Below, piece after piece: positions 43,156-51,873 of a stretch of DNA of 64,000 nt. Positions within the stretch are counted from its first letter, which is position 1. Every line of letters starts with the position of its first letter. The DNA lies in the NCBI RefSeq assembly GCF_012927185.1, contig NZ_JABBGB010000001.1, positions 1,302,001 to 1,366,000 on the forward strand, in the 5' to 3' direction. Source of the DNA: Pseudoflavitalea sp. G-6-1-2 (GTDB lineage: Bacteria; Bacteroidota; Bacteroidia; Chitinophagales; Chitinophagaceae). Under the pieces are notes generated by a model. The model saw only the letters and a program-made list of their open reading frames with translations, was not told the DNA's origin and searched no databases. The translations under genes and the position numbers were made by a program.

Positions 43156-43190
43156 AGACCTTTACATATTAATTGTAAAGGTCTTTTTAT
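43156..43190 (+). terminator. Terminator after the 170-residue protein gene
   Basis: 11-bp perfect stem (43156-43166 with 43174-43184), 7-nt loop, then TTTTATTTA. Strong. Confidence 0.85.
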
Positions 43191-43204
43191 TTATAAGAAG
43201 TCAA

Positions 43205-43870
43205 GTGGATTTAGAGTATATTAGATTCCAAATGAGTCTTTCCCCTTCCGTCATACTCGAAATTATTTGTTTCCTAATATCATTGAGTATCTATTTTCAA
43301 AAGAATACATCATTTGCATTAAAACTATTTCCCTTATTTCTATTCATTACAGCAGTTTTAGAGGTAGTTGGTTTCCTTATGATGAAAGCTGGTATACGGA
43401 ATGTCCTTTTATATAATCTGTTTGGGATCTTATCAGTAGATTTTTATTTATTCTATATAAGAAGTGGCATTGGTGGCAAAGCTAAAAGAAGAGCAATTCT
43501 TATTGCAATTTGGGTTTATCCATTTCTTGTCATACTCAATATGTTATTTGTCCAAGTTAACGTCTTCCATTCTATTACATATTCTATCGGTTGTTTGCTG
43601 ATTGTAGCGGCATGTATTGCCTACTTTCTTGAGTTGTTTCAACTAAAGCGCTCCATCAATCTATTAAGGGAACCCGCTTTTTGGATTTGTTCCGCCTTAC
43701 TCTTTTTCTTTACCTGTACTTTACCGTTTATTGGAATGCTTAACTACTTAATTAAGGTATCGCCAGAAATAATTAATAATCTTGGAGCAATTTTGGTGGT
43801 TATCAACTTCCTACAATACTCTTTGTTTTCTATAGCATTTCTATGTAGGTTAGGGTGGGATAATAAGTAA
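43205..43870 (+). CDS. Seven-helix membrane protein A, paralogue of the next gene
   Basis: 221 residues, GTG start at 43205 (alternative ATG 43232). Seven hydrophobic segments are visible at about 11-30, 35-60, 65-85, 95-118, 123-145, 155-183 and 190-215, with very short loops, so almost all of it is in the membrane. Motifs shared with protein B: K-N-T-x3-L-K-L-F-x-L-F at the second helix, R-E-P-A-F-W-I before the sixth, and N-F-L-Q-Y-S-x2-S-I-A-F-L-C in the seventh. No enzyme motif is seen. Composition is strongly AT-rich: 13 of 60 bases are G or C at 43261-43320. Function unknown; a sensory role is inferred from the kinase downstream. Confidence 0.8.
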   Translation: MDLEYIRFQMSLSPSVILEIICFLISLSIYFQKNTSFALKLFPLFLFITAVLEVVGFLMMKAGIRNVLLYNLFGILSVDFYLFYIRSGIGGKAKRRAILIAIWVYPFLVILNMLFVQVNVFHSITYSIGCLLIVAACIAYFLELFQLKRSINLLREPAFWICSALLFFFTCTLPFIGMLNYLIKVSPEIINNLGAILVVINFLQYSLFSIAFLCRLGWDNK

Positions 43871-43941
43871 TAATATCAATATTATTGACTATTTTGGTAT
43901 TATCCTAATGCCTTATTTCCGTTGCAACTCAAACCAAACGG

Positions 43942-44658
43942 ATGTATTATTACCTTCTATCTTTTGCTTACATGAGCGTGTTGTTGTTAAGCTTTATTGC
44001 AAGTTTGCAAGCTTATTACAATAAGAATACTCCAGTCTACTTGAAGCTTTTTGCGCCTTTTTTGCTATTCACTATTTGTGTTGAAAGTGCTGGTTATATC
44101 CTAAATGCTATTTATGAAGTGGGTAATACTTTTGTTTATAGCTATTTTCTTCCTGTTATGTTTATTTTTCATATGTATGTAGCATACAATATTCTCAAGA
44201 ATAGAATTCTTCGAAACATTATTGTTCTTAGTAGCTGCATTTACCTTTTAGTTTTATTGGGATACTTTTTGTTCCGAAAAAATGCAGGGTTTCCATATTA
44301 CAATTACTATGCAGGCGCAATTATGATCTCGCTATGCTATATTTCTTACATCATACAACTTAGGCATTTCCCTATTTCAAAAACGCCAAGAAGGGAACCG
44401 GCTTTCTGGATAGCCGTTGGTACATTGTTTTATTACGGAGGATCATTAACTATTTGGATAGGTGAAAGAATGTATCCTTTCTCGCCTGAAGCTTTAGTTG
44501 TCTTAACTACAATGTTAATGGGTCTCAATTTTTTTCAATACTCATGCATTGGCCTGGCATTCCTCTGCAAAAAAGTTTTCAAAAAGAAAAACATCCCCAA
44601 TCTTGACTGGGCCGAATTCTCCGACTACTCTTCCGACCGCAACAAAAGCTATATCTAA
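43942..44658 (+). CDS. Seven-helix membrane protein B, paralogue of protein A
   Basis: 238 residues, ATG start. Seven hydrophobic segments at about 4-26, 34-58, 65-85, 93-111, 119-140, 151-172 and 184-210, matching protein A in number and spacing. Shared motifs: K-N-T-P-V-Y-L-K-L-F, R-R-E-P-A-F-W-I, and N-F-F-Q-Y-S-C-I-G-L-A-F-L-C. Unlike A it has a charged tail of about 27 residues after the last helix (K-K-K-N-I-P-N-L-D-W-A-E-F) that could contact a cytosolic partner. The gap to A is 71 nt. It is followed by a G-free, C-rich tract that looks like a Rho site, then the kinase gene. No family with known function is recognised. Confidence 0.8.
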   Translation: MYYYLLSFAYMSVLLLSFIASLQAYYNKNTPVYLKLFAPFLLFTICVESAGYILNAIYEVGNTFVYSYFLPVMFIFHMYVAYNILKNRILRNIIVLSSCIYLLVLLGYFLFRKNAGFPYYNYYAGAIMISLCYISYIIQLRHFPISKTPRREPAFWIAVGTLFYYGGSLTIWIGERMYPFSPEALVVLTTMLMGLNFFQYSCIGLAFLCKKVFKKKNIPNLDWAEFSDYSSDRNKSYI

Positions 44659-44670
44659 GCCCTTCTCCAG

Positions 44671-44755
44671 CCACCCATCCCTTCCCATTTAATATTATTA
44701 ATTCTCCATACACATCCCCTCCACTCCTCCCTCTTTTCCAAACTTCTCCCCACCC
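44671..44755 (+). terminator. G-free, C-rich tract, possible Rho utilisation site
   Basis: 85 nt on the plus strand without a single G and with 40 C, starting 13 nt after the stop of protein B. A long C-rich, G-poor RNA right after a stop codon is the known signature of a Rho-dependent terminator. There is no stem-loop terminator here, which fits. Confidence 0.5.
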
Positions 44756-44876
44756 GGTAATCCTTTACCAAAATAAATAAGTATTTTGTGCCTTAAGCCT
44801 TATCCTGCTCTGAGCGATTCCGGGATTTTAACCCTTGCAAACATTTACCTAAATTCATTTACCATTCCTGTTGTTT

Positions 44877-45707
44877 ATGGATAACCAGGGTCAGGAGATT
44901 TATTTCATTATCATAATTGGTGGTTTACTGGCTCTGCTACTGGTAGGTTTCATTGTTACAATCCTGTTCACTTACCAGCGCAGACAGCACCAGCAAGAGC
45001 AGGAACTGACCCGCCTGAAAGATCTCTATGAACAGGAAGCACTCCGTTCCCAACTCGAAATCCAGGAAGAAACTTTCAAGATGCTGAGTCAGGAATTGCA
45101 CGACAACATCGGACAATCCCTCTCAGTGGTTAAACTTTCACTCGCCATCCTTCCTGTTGACAAACAACACGAAGCCTGGGAGCCCATCCAGAACGCCAGA
45201 GATATTCTCAATAAAGCCGTACTCGACCTCGCTGGCCTGAACAAAAGCCTGCATACCGACCGCATCGCACAGATCGGACTGGTAGAAGCCATCAGCTTCG
45301 AGGTAGAAAGTCTCCGCAAATCTAGACTCGTGGATGTTGCGTTCGCAGTAAACGGCTACGAACAATTGCTGGATGAACAAAAATCTGTAATGCTCTTCCG
45401 GATATTTCAGGAAATGCTCAATAACACCCTGAAACATTCGCAGGCATCCAGGATAGAAATATCCCTCAGCTTTACAGAGGATAATCAATTTATTCTGCTG
45501 CTGGCAGATAACGGAGTAGGGTTCGATATCGATGCAAAAAGAAATTCTGTATCTTCTTCCTCCGGAGTTGGACTTAAAAGTATCTTCAACAGGGCAAAAC
45601 TGGTAGGCGCCGACATCGATATGCACAGCGAAATCGGAAAAGGTACTACCACCACCATTAAAATGATGCTTCCACCCGAAAGCGAAAGTGATAACCATGA
45701 CAGGTGA
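44877..45707 (+). CDS. Membrane-tethered sensor histidine kinase (HisKA_3 type)
   Basis: 276 residues from ATG 44877 (a TTG at 44871 is also in frame). One transmembrane helix (about 9-32) preceded by only eight residues, so there is essentially no external sensor domain. A coiled coil follows (about 36-70), then the dimerisation/phosphoacceptor helix with H75 in Q-E-L-H-D-N-I-G-Q-S, and an ATPase domain with N-N-T-L-K-H-S and A-D-N-G-V-G-F-D. NarX/DesK-like. Its stop overlaps the response regulator start by 11 nt, so the two form one operon. How it senses is not evident; I suggest the upstream membrane pair as partner. Confidence 0.94.
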   Translation: MDNQGQEIYFIIIIGGLLALLLVGFIVTILFTYQRRQHQQEQELTRLKDLYEQEALRSQLEIQEETFKMLSQELHDNIGQSLSVVKLSLAILPVDKQHEAWEPIQNARDILNKAVLDLAGLNKSLHTDRIAQIGLVEAISFEVESLRKSRLVDVAFAVNGYEQLLDEQKSVMLFRIFQEMLNNTLKHSQASRIEISLSFTEDNQFILLLADNGVGFDIDAKRNSVSSSSGVGLKSIFNRAKLVGADIDMHSEIGKGTTTTIKMMLPPESESDNHDR

Positions 45708-46353
45708 TAAAAAAATATTGGTAGGAATTGCAGATGATCATACTCTGTTGCGCAATGCACTCGCGCGACTGGTAGGCTCTTTCGAAAACTATTCGGTGAT
45801 ATTCGAAGCAGGTAACGGAAAGGAAGTAAAAGAAAAGATCGCGAAAAGTGTTTTGCCGGATATCATCCTGCTCGACGTGAACATGCCCGATATCGACGGC
45901 TATGAAACAGCGAAATGGATCTTCAAAACTTATCCGCACGTTAAGATCCTGGCGCTCTCCATGTTCACAGATGAAAGCATCATTATCCGCATGCTCCGCC
46001 TCGGTGCAAAAGGATACATCCTCAAAAATGCAGATCCTGAAGAACTCAAGCTGGCATTGGATTCTGTAATGCACAAAGATTTCTATCTCTCCGATTATAT
46101 TTCCGGTAAAGTGATCAGCGGACTTCATAAAGACATCGATCTGCCTGAAGAACCCGTTGTGCTGAATGAGAAGGAAAAAGAGTTCCTGCAATGGGCCTGT
46201 TCTGAAATGACTTACAAAGACATCGCACAGAAAATGTTCGTAAGCCCAAGAACAGTGGATGATTACAGAAACGCACTCTTCGAGAAACTCAAAGTGAAAT
46301 CGAGGATCGGGCTGGTGCTTCATGCCATCAGGCACGGTCTCGTTGAAGTATAG
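45697..46353 (+). CDS. NarL/FixJ family response regulator
   Basis: 218 residues from ATG 45697 (GTG 45688 is an alternative). Receiver domain with acidic pair D13-D14, phosphoacceptor D60 in I-I-L-L-D-V-N-M-P, and the conserved Lys in G-Y-I-L-K-N-A. The C-terminal LuxR-type helix-turn-helix has K-D-I-A-Q-K-M-F-V-S-P-R-T-V-D-D-Y-R-N. It is the phosphorylation partner of the kinase with which it overlaps. Targets unknown; the ACGG/CCGT cluster at 42.4 kb is one candidate. Followed by a strong terminator. Confidence 0.95.
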   Translation: MTGDKKILVGIADDHTLLRNALARLVGSFENYSVIFEAGNGKEVKEKIAKSVLPDIILLDVNMPDIDGYETAKWIFKTYPHVKILALSMFTDESIIIRMLRLGAKGYILKNADPEELKLALDSVMHKDFYLSDYISGKVISGLHKDIDLPEEPVVLNEKEKEFLQWACSEMTYKDIAQKMFVSPRTVDDYRNALFEKLKVKSRIGLVLHAIRHGLVEV

Positions 46354-46390
46354 GCCCAGACTAATTTATATCGTTCCCGCCAAAAATATT

Positions 46391-46424
46391 GAAGGGGTTG
46401 CATTCATCAGAATACAACCCCTTC
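46391..46424. terminator. Terminator between the response regulator gene and carB
   Basis: Stem GAAGGGGTTG/CAACCCCTTC (46391-46400 with 46415-46424), with extra inner ATTC/GAAT pairing, then TCATTTTATT on the plus strand. Convergent genes may share it. Confidence 0.8.
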
Positions 46425-46444
46425 TCATTTTATTCGGTCAGTAC

Positions 46445-49267
46445 CTATTTGCTGAGGTACATGCTTCTGTCTTTATACAGCTGGCGGAAATAAGGATCGC
46501 GCAGGTCTTTGATGAAACGGATGGCTTCGCCGGTTGATTTCATCTCAGGTCCGAGTTCCTTGCTCACTCCGGGGAATTTCTCGAAGCTGAACACTGGTTC
46601 TTTGATTGCGTATCCATTCAGGCGCTTCACGAATTTGAAATCGCGGAGCTTATGGCCGCCGAGCATGATCTTGGTAGCCACATTCAGATACGGGATCTGA
46701 TATGCTTTTGCGATGAACGGCGTAGTGCGCGATGCCCTTGGGTTGGCTTCGATCACATACACTTTGTTGTCTTTGATCGCAAACTGGATGTTGATCAGAC
46801 CGCGGATATTCAGTTTGAAAGCGATCTTCCTTGCATACTCTTCCATAGTTGTAACAATCATCGGAGAGAGATTGAACTGAGGAAGAACCGCATTGGAGTC
46901 GCCGCTGTGGATACCTGCAGGCTCAATGTGCTCCATCACACCCATGATGTGAACTTCGTCTCCATCACAGATGGCGTCGATCTCGGCTTCCTGACAACGA
47001 TCGAGGAAGTGATCGATCAGGATCTTATTGCCGGGGATATGTTTCAGCAGGCTTACCACTGCTTTTTCAACTTCTTCGTCGTTGATCACAATCCTCATTC
47101 TCTGTCCACCGAGTACATAGCTAGGACGCACGAGTACGGGATATCCTACCTTATTGGCTACTTGAACGGCTTCGTCTACTGTGTAGGCAGTTCCGTAGTC
47201 AGGGTAAGGAATCTTCAGTTCTTTCAGCATGTCGCTGAAACGGCCGCGGTCTTCCGCGATGTCCATATTGTCGAATGAAGTTCCGATGATCTTAATTCCT
47301 TTCTGAGTAAGGCGCTCTGCGAGTTTCAGGGCGGTTTGTCCACCAAGCTGAACAATCACACCTTCTGGTTTTTCCAGTTCGATGATCTCCCAGAGGTGTT
47401 CCCAGAATACAGGCTCGAAGTAGAGTTTGTCGGCCATGTCGAAGTCGGTAGAAACCGTTTCAGGGTTACAGTTAACCATGATGGCTTCGTATCCGCATTC
47501 TTTCAGTGCCAGCAGGCCGTGTACGCAGCAGTAGTCGAATTCGATACCCTGTCCAATACGGTTGGGGCCCGATCCGAGTACGATTACTTTCTTCTTGTTG
47601 GTAACCTTGCTTTCGTTGCTGTTTCCGTTCTCGAAAGTAGAGTAGAAGTAAGGGGTCTTGGCCTCGAACTCCGCGCTACAGGTGTCAACCATTTTGTAAA
47701 CGCGGGTGATATTGGCTGCTTTCCTTTTCTCGTAAACATCCTCGTCTTTACCGTCCTGCATGATGAGGGCGATTTGCTGATCGCTGAAACCAAGATCCTT
47801 GGCGGTTTTCAGCAGCTCGATGGGGAGGTTGTTGAGCTTGTATTTTGAAATTTCTTTTTCGATGTCAACGATCTTCTGGATCTCATTCACAAACCAGCGG
47901 TCGATTCCGGTGGCTTTTGAAATGGTTCCTACAGAGATGCCATCCATGAGGGCGTCCTTGATACGGAAGATGCGATCCCATTTCGGAGTTTTGATGTATT
48001 CGAGCAGTTGCTCTGCGTGCATCATGCTTTTGCCGTAGTAACCGAGACCAACTGCGTTGTTCTCAAGGCTCTGGCAGGCTTTCTGAACGGCTTCTGCAAA
48101 GTTTCTTCCGATGGCCATTACTTCACCTACGCTCTTCATCTGAAGGCCGAGGGTGTCGTTGGAACCTTTGAACTTGTCGAAGTTCCAGCGTGGCATTTTC
48201 ACGATCACGTAGTCCAGTGCCGGCTCGAAATAAGCAGAAGTGGTTTGGGTGATCTGATTTTTCAGTTCATCGAGGGTATATCCGATAGCCAGTTTCGCAG
48301 CGATCTTGGCAATGGGGTAACCGGTTGCTTTGGAAGCGAGCGCAGATGAGCGGCTCACGCGTGGGTTGATCTCAACGGAGATCAGCTTTTCCGTAGCGGG
48401 GTCCATAGCGAACTGAACGTTACATCCGCCGGCGAAGTTGCCGAGGCTGCGCATCATGAGGATGGCCTGGTTACGCATTTCCTGGAAGGCAGTGTCGCTG
48501 AGCGTCATGGCAGGAGCTACCGTGATGGAGTCTCCGGTGTGAACACCCATTGGGTCTACGTTCTCAACGGTACAGATAATGGCAACGTTGTCGTTTTTGT
48601 CGCGCAGGAGTTCCAGCTCATATTCTTTCCAGCCGAGGAGGGCTTTTTCTACCAGCACTTCGTGGATGGGAGAGGCTTTGAGACCTTTGTCCAGTGCGGC
48701 TTCCAGCTCAGATTTGTCGTGTACGAAACCGCCGCCTGAACCACCGAGGGTAAATGAGGGGCGGATAACCAGCGGGAATCCGATTTCCTGTGCAAATTCT
48801 TTTCCTTCGAGAAGTGAGTTGGCCACTTTTGAATTGGCTACGGGTACTCCGATCTTCAGCATCAGCTGGCGGAATTTCTCGCGGTCTTCAGCGGTGTCGA
48901 TCGCTTCAACGTCTACTCCGATCAGTCTTACATTGTATTTTTCCCAAACGCCGAGTTCATTGGCCTCTTTGGTGAGGTTGAGGGCTGTCTGGCCTCCCAT
49001 GGTGGGAAGAACGGCATCGATCTGGTTTTCTTCCAGAATCTGTTCGATACTTTCTACTGTCAGTGGCAGTAGGTACACCTTGTCGGCCATCATGGGGTCA
49101 GTCATGATTGTTGCCGGGTTACTGTTGATCAGAATTACCTTAATTCCTTCTTCCCTTAGGCTGCGGGCAGCCTGGGAGCCGGAGTAATCAAATTCACAAG
49201 CTTGTCCGATGATGATGGGCCCTGATCCGATAATGAGCACTGACTTAATAGAAGTGTCTTTTGGCAT
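46445..49267 (-). CDS. carB: Carbamoyl phosphate synthase large subunit, without the MGS domain
   Basis: 940 residues from ATG 49267 (the frame is open to 49306). Makes carbamoyl phosphate from bicarbonate, two ATP and ammonia supplied by CarA, for arginine and pyrimidines. Two ATP-grasp halves are present (S-V-L-I-I-G-S-G-P-I-I-I-G-Q at the start and K-V-I-V-L-G-S-G-P-N-R-I-G-Q-G in the middle), each followed by F-D-Y and the M-G-G/L-G-G-Q-T-A-L blocks. The protein ends right after the second synthetase half (M-K-S-T-G-E-A-I), so the C-terminal MGS allosteric domain of E. coli CarB (1073 residues) is absent. This length occurs in other Bacteroidota. carA is not in the window. Confidence 0.97.
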   Translation of the reverse strand: MPKDTSIKSVLIIGSGPIIIGQACEFDYSGSQAARSLREEGIKVILINSNPATIMTDPMMADKVYLLPLTVESIEQILEENQIDAVLPTMGGQTALNLTKEANELGVWEKYNVRLIGVDVEAIDTAEDREKFRQLMLKIGVPVANSKVANSLLEGKEFAQEIGFPLVIRPSFTLGGSGGGFVHDKSELEAALDKGLKASPIHEVLVEKALLGWKEYELELLRDKNDNVAIICTVENVDPMGVHTGDSITVAPAMTLSDTAFQEMRNQAILMMRSLGNFAGGCNVQFAMDPATEKLISVEINPRVSRSSALASKATGYPIAKIAAKLAIGYTLDELKNQITQTTSAYFEPALDYVIVKMPRWNFDKFKGSNDTLGLQMKSVGEVMAIGRNFAEAVQKACQSLENNAVGLGYYGKSMMHAEQLLEYIKTPKWDRIFRIKDALMDGISVGTISKATGIDRWFVNEIQKIVDIEKEISKYKLNNLPIELLKTAKDLGFSDQQIALIMQDGKDEDVYEKRKAANITRVYKMVDTCSAEFEAKTPYFYSTFENGNSNESKVTNKKKVIVLGSGPNRIGQGIEFDYCCVHGLLALKECGYEAIMVNCNPETVSTDFDMADKLYFEPVFWEHLWEIIELEKPEGVIVQLGGQTALKLAERLTQKGIKIIGTSFDNMDIAEDRGRFSDMLKELKIPYPDYGTAYTVDEAVQVANKVGYPVLVRPSYVLGGQRMRIVINDEEVEKAVVSLLKHIPGNKILIDHFLDRCQEAEIDAICDGDEVHIMGVMEHIEPAGIHSGDSNAVLPQFNLSPMIVTTMEEYARKIAFKLNIRGLINIQFAIKDNKVYVIEANPRASRTTPFIAKAYQIPYLNVATKIMLGGHKLRDFKFVKRLNGYAIKEPVFSFEKFPGVSKELGPEMKSTGEAIRFIKDLRDPYFRQLYKDRSMYLSK

Positions 49268-49303
49268 TTTTAGAAGAACTTGTTTTTTTCTAAACAAATT
49301 GCG

Positions 49304-49311
49304 CAAAAGTA
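49304..49311 (-). promoter_or_regulatory. Candidate -7 box for carB
   Basis: Reads TACTTTTG on the minus strand (TAnnTTTG), 37 nt before the carB start. -33 box unclear. Confidence 0.45.
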
Positions 49312-49397
49312 AGGCAGCAGCAGGAATTTTGAGGATTAATTTTTGAATTGGCCGGATTAGGCGCTGAAATGAGGCGGGGGAGCCGGGTTTGGGGTAT

Positions 49398-49430
49398 AAA
49401 AAAACCTCTACCTACCCGGCAGAGGTTTTA
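49398..49430 (-). terminator. Terminator after the 71-residue membrane protein gene
   Basis: AAAACCTCT/AGAGGTTTT stem (49401-49409 with 49421-49429). On the minus strand it is followed by seven T. Confidence 0.8.
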
Positions 49431-49457
49431 TATGCAGGTTCTTACTTTAAGTAAATT

Positions 49458-49673
49458 TCAGTTGTTGTGAAAGGCAGCGATTTCGATATCGTCGAGTGCA
49501 ACTCCACCCTGACGAACTACTTTACGCTGTTCGGCGATCTGGCGCTTTTCTTCAAAATTGCTTCTGATCTTGAAGATCCACTTCTGCTTCGCTTCACTGC
49601 CTTTGAAAATACCTACTATCGTTCCTACTGTTAATGCGAGTAATAAAACCGCGCTGTTAAATGTCTTTTTCAT
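49458..49673 (-). CDS. Small single-helix membrane protein
   Basis: 71 residues. One hydrophobic helix (about 8-24) with a glycine pattern L-T-V-G-T-I-V-G-I-F-K-G, then a basic, charged tail (K-W-I-F-K-I-R-S-N-F-E-E-K-R-Q-I-A-E-Q-R-K) and an acidic end. It resembles YtxH-like stress proteins in layout only. Clean coding frame with its own terminator makes it a likely real gene. Function unknown. Confidence 0.7.
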   Translation of the reverse strand: MKKTFNSAVLLLALTVGTIVGIFKGSEAKQKWIFKIRSNFEEKRQIAEQRKVVRQGGVALDDIEIAAFHNN

Positions 49674-49923
49674 AACCTCAAGATTGTAGATTTAAACCAT
49701 CATATTTCTTTAGACAATTTATATACGCCAAATGCTGTTCCATAGTTTAGAAAAATACATACAACTAAGTGGGTATTTTTTATTTCTTAACACGGCGAAA
49801 ACCATTGTCTGACTGCATCTCCTCTTTATACCCAGATGTGTGCCGGGTAACCTCTTTTTCTTATTTTTAATGTTAGTTTAATATACCTCAACCTTTTCGG
49901 TTATACCCCCAACCTCTTTTCAG

Positions 49924-49931
49924 TAGTTTTG
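49924..49931 (+). promoter_or_regulatory. Candidate -7 box for the M23 peptidase gene
   Basis: TAGTTTTG matches TAnnTTTG, 30 nt before the ATG at 49961. No clear -33 element. Confidence 0.5.
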
Positions 49932-49960
49932 CATCTTCTTTGTTAAATAAATGTTGTGTA

Positions 49961-51670
49961 ATGCGAATATTGGCGATCGTTTTTCTGCTCTGCAGTGAAG
50001 TGCTCTCTGCACAGGTTTTTGTACCGGCAGTTTACCCGAAAGGATATTTCAGAAATCCGTTGGATATACCGATGGATCTGAGCGGCAATTTCGGGGAACT
50101 CAGGCCCAATCACTATCACATGGGGCTCGACCTGAAAACGAAAGCCCGTGAGAACTTCGCCGTACACGCTGCAGCTGATGGATATGTGGCCAGAATCAAG
50201 ATCGAACCCGCAGGTTTTGGCCGCGCGATTTATGTAAACCACCTCAATGGTTACACGACCCTCTACGCACACCTCAACGATTTCAACCCTGCTCTTGAAG
50301 CCTGGGTGAAAGAACAGCAGTACAAACAGCAATCCTGGCGTGTTTTTCTCGACCTGCCTGCCAATCTGTTCCCGGTAAAGAAAGGAGACCTTCTCGCCTA
50401 CAGTGGCAACACCGGAGGCTCACAGGCTCCACACCTGCATTTTGAGATCAGGCGCAGCACGGACGACGTAAATCTTAATCCCCTGCTCTTCGGAATGCCG
50501 CTTGCAGATAATGTTGCTCCCCGCATTCTCCGCATGGGGATCTACGACAGAACTAAAAGCATCTATGAACAAACGGCAAAGCTGTTTCCGGTTAAATCCA
50601 CCGGAGCTAATAAGTACCAGGCTTCGCCGGAACTGATAACTGTGAGCGCTCCAATAGTTAGTTTCGGTATCGGCGCTTTCGATACCCATACCGGGTCAAC
50701 TAACCTGAACGGCATTTTCGAATCGATTCTATATGTGGATGATCAACCTGTTACGGGCTTTCAGATGGACAATATCAGCTACAACGATACCCGTTATCTG
50801 AATGCGCATATCGATTACAAGACCAAGGCCAATGGCGGCCCCTGGCTGCAACAGCTTTTCGATCTGCCCGGATACATCAATTCCATCTACAAAAAGGTTA
50901 GAACCAATGGCACGGTGGACCTGAGTGATGGCGCCATTCACACTATCCGCATCGATGTAAAAGACACTTACCTCAATACCGCAACGCTCGAATGCCGTGT
51001 GCAGTACAAGGCCGGAGTAGTGGCTGCACCTGTGGCTTCCGCCAATAACCAAATGTTCTATCCGCTCATGCTCGACGGTTTTGAGCAGGAGGATTGTGAA
51101 TTTTTCATTGGCGAACGTTGCCTCTACGATTCTGTACACATCCGCTATAACCGGGCAGCTGCCAGCGCAAAAGCTGTTTCGGCCCTGCATCAGATCGGAG
51201 CCAGTTATATCCCTTTGCAGGAAGCCTATCTTATCCGCATCAAACCTTCCCGTGTGCTTACTTCCGCGGAGCAACAGCGCACCGTGATGCAATGGTTCGC
51301 TGGTTCCAAAAAGGATGTACAAAAAGTAGAATGGCAGAATAACTGGGCTTCCGCCCGCTTCCGCGACTTCGGCAGTTATCAGCTGCTGGTAGATCAGGAA
51401 CCACCGCAGATTGTGCCGATAGGATTTACCGACGGAGCTGATCTCAGCAAGGCCACCAGAATTGCCTTCACCGTAAAAGACAATTACGACAAATTCAAAA
51501 ACGTGCGGCCAATGCTCGATGGACAATGGCTTCGCTTCACCAACGATAAAGGCAGAACCTTCATTTACCGTTTCGATGAAAAATGCCCTCCCGGAAAACA
51601 CACGCTGACCATTTACGCGGAGGACGAAGCAGGCAATGCCACTACCAGCACTTACAATTTCACGCGCTAG
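49961..51670 (+). CDS. Secreted M23 family metallopeptidase
   Basis: 569 residues from ATG 49961 (a TTG at 49940 is upstream in frame). Signal peptide (1-17, cut before Q-V-F). The M23 domain (about 25-165) has the zinc pattern H-Y-H-M-G-L-D-L near residue 50 and H-L-H-F-E-I-R near 160, so it should cut peptidoglycan cross-links or linkers. The remaining 400 residues are beta-rich and not recognised; the last part (D-N-Y-D-K-F-K-N, Y-A-E-D-E-A-G-N-A-T) is Ig-like. Expected in the periplasm or outer membrane. Single gene. Confidence 0.9.
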   Translation: MRILAIVFLLCSEVLSAQVFVPAVYPKGYFRNPLDIPMDLSGNFGELRPNHYHMGLDLKTKARENFAVHAAADGYVARIKIEPAGFGRAIYVNHLNGYTTLYAHLNDFNPALEAWVKEQQYKQQSWRVFLDLPANLFPVKKGDLLAYSGNTGGSQAPHLHFEIRRSTDDVNLNPLLFGMPLADNVAPRILRMGIYDRTKSIYEQTAKLFPVKSTGANKYQASPELITVSAPIVSFGIGAFDTHTGSTNLNGIFESILYVDDQPVTGFQMDNISYNDTRYLNAHIDYKTKANGGPWLQQLFDLPGYINSIYKKVRTNGTVDLSDGAIHTIRIDVKDTYLNTATLECRVQYKAGVVAAPVASANNQMFYPLMLDGFEQEDCEFFIGERCLYDSVHIRYNRAAASAKAVSALHQIGASYIPLQEAYLIRIKPSRVLTSAEQQRTVMQWFAGSKKDVQKVEWQNNWASARFRDFGSYQLLVDQEPPQIVPIGFTDGADLSKATRIAFTVKDNYDKFKNVRPMLDGQWLRFTNDKGRTFIYRFDEKCPPGKHTLTIYAEDEAGNATTSTYNFTR

Positions 51671-51873
51671 GAACATAGTTGCCCCGATCTGAACAGAACG
51701 GGATCGAAATTGTTTTTACAGCAGCACAGCTATAATCCGGTAATGAAACGGCTTGAGGGGAAGGGGTTGAGTAAATACCTGAAACACTATAGCTAATTGC
51801 TGAGAGCTTAACACATGGCCAATTGTACGGGTGATCGATGGTTACCGCGCACAGGCAGATAAACAACACGAAT

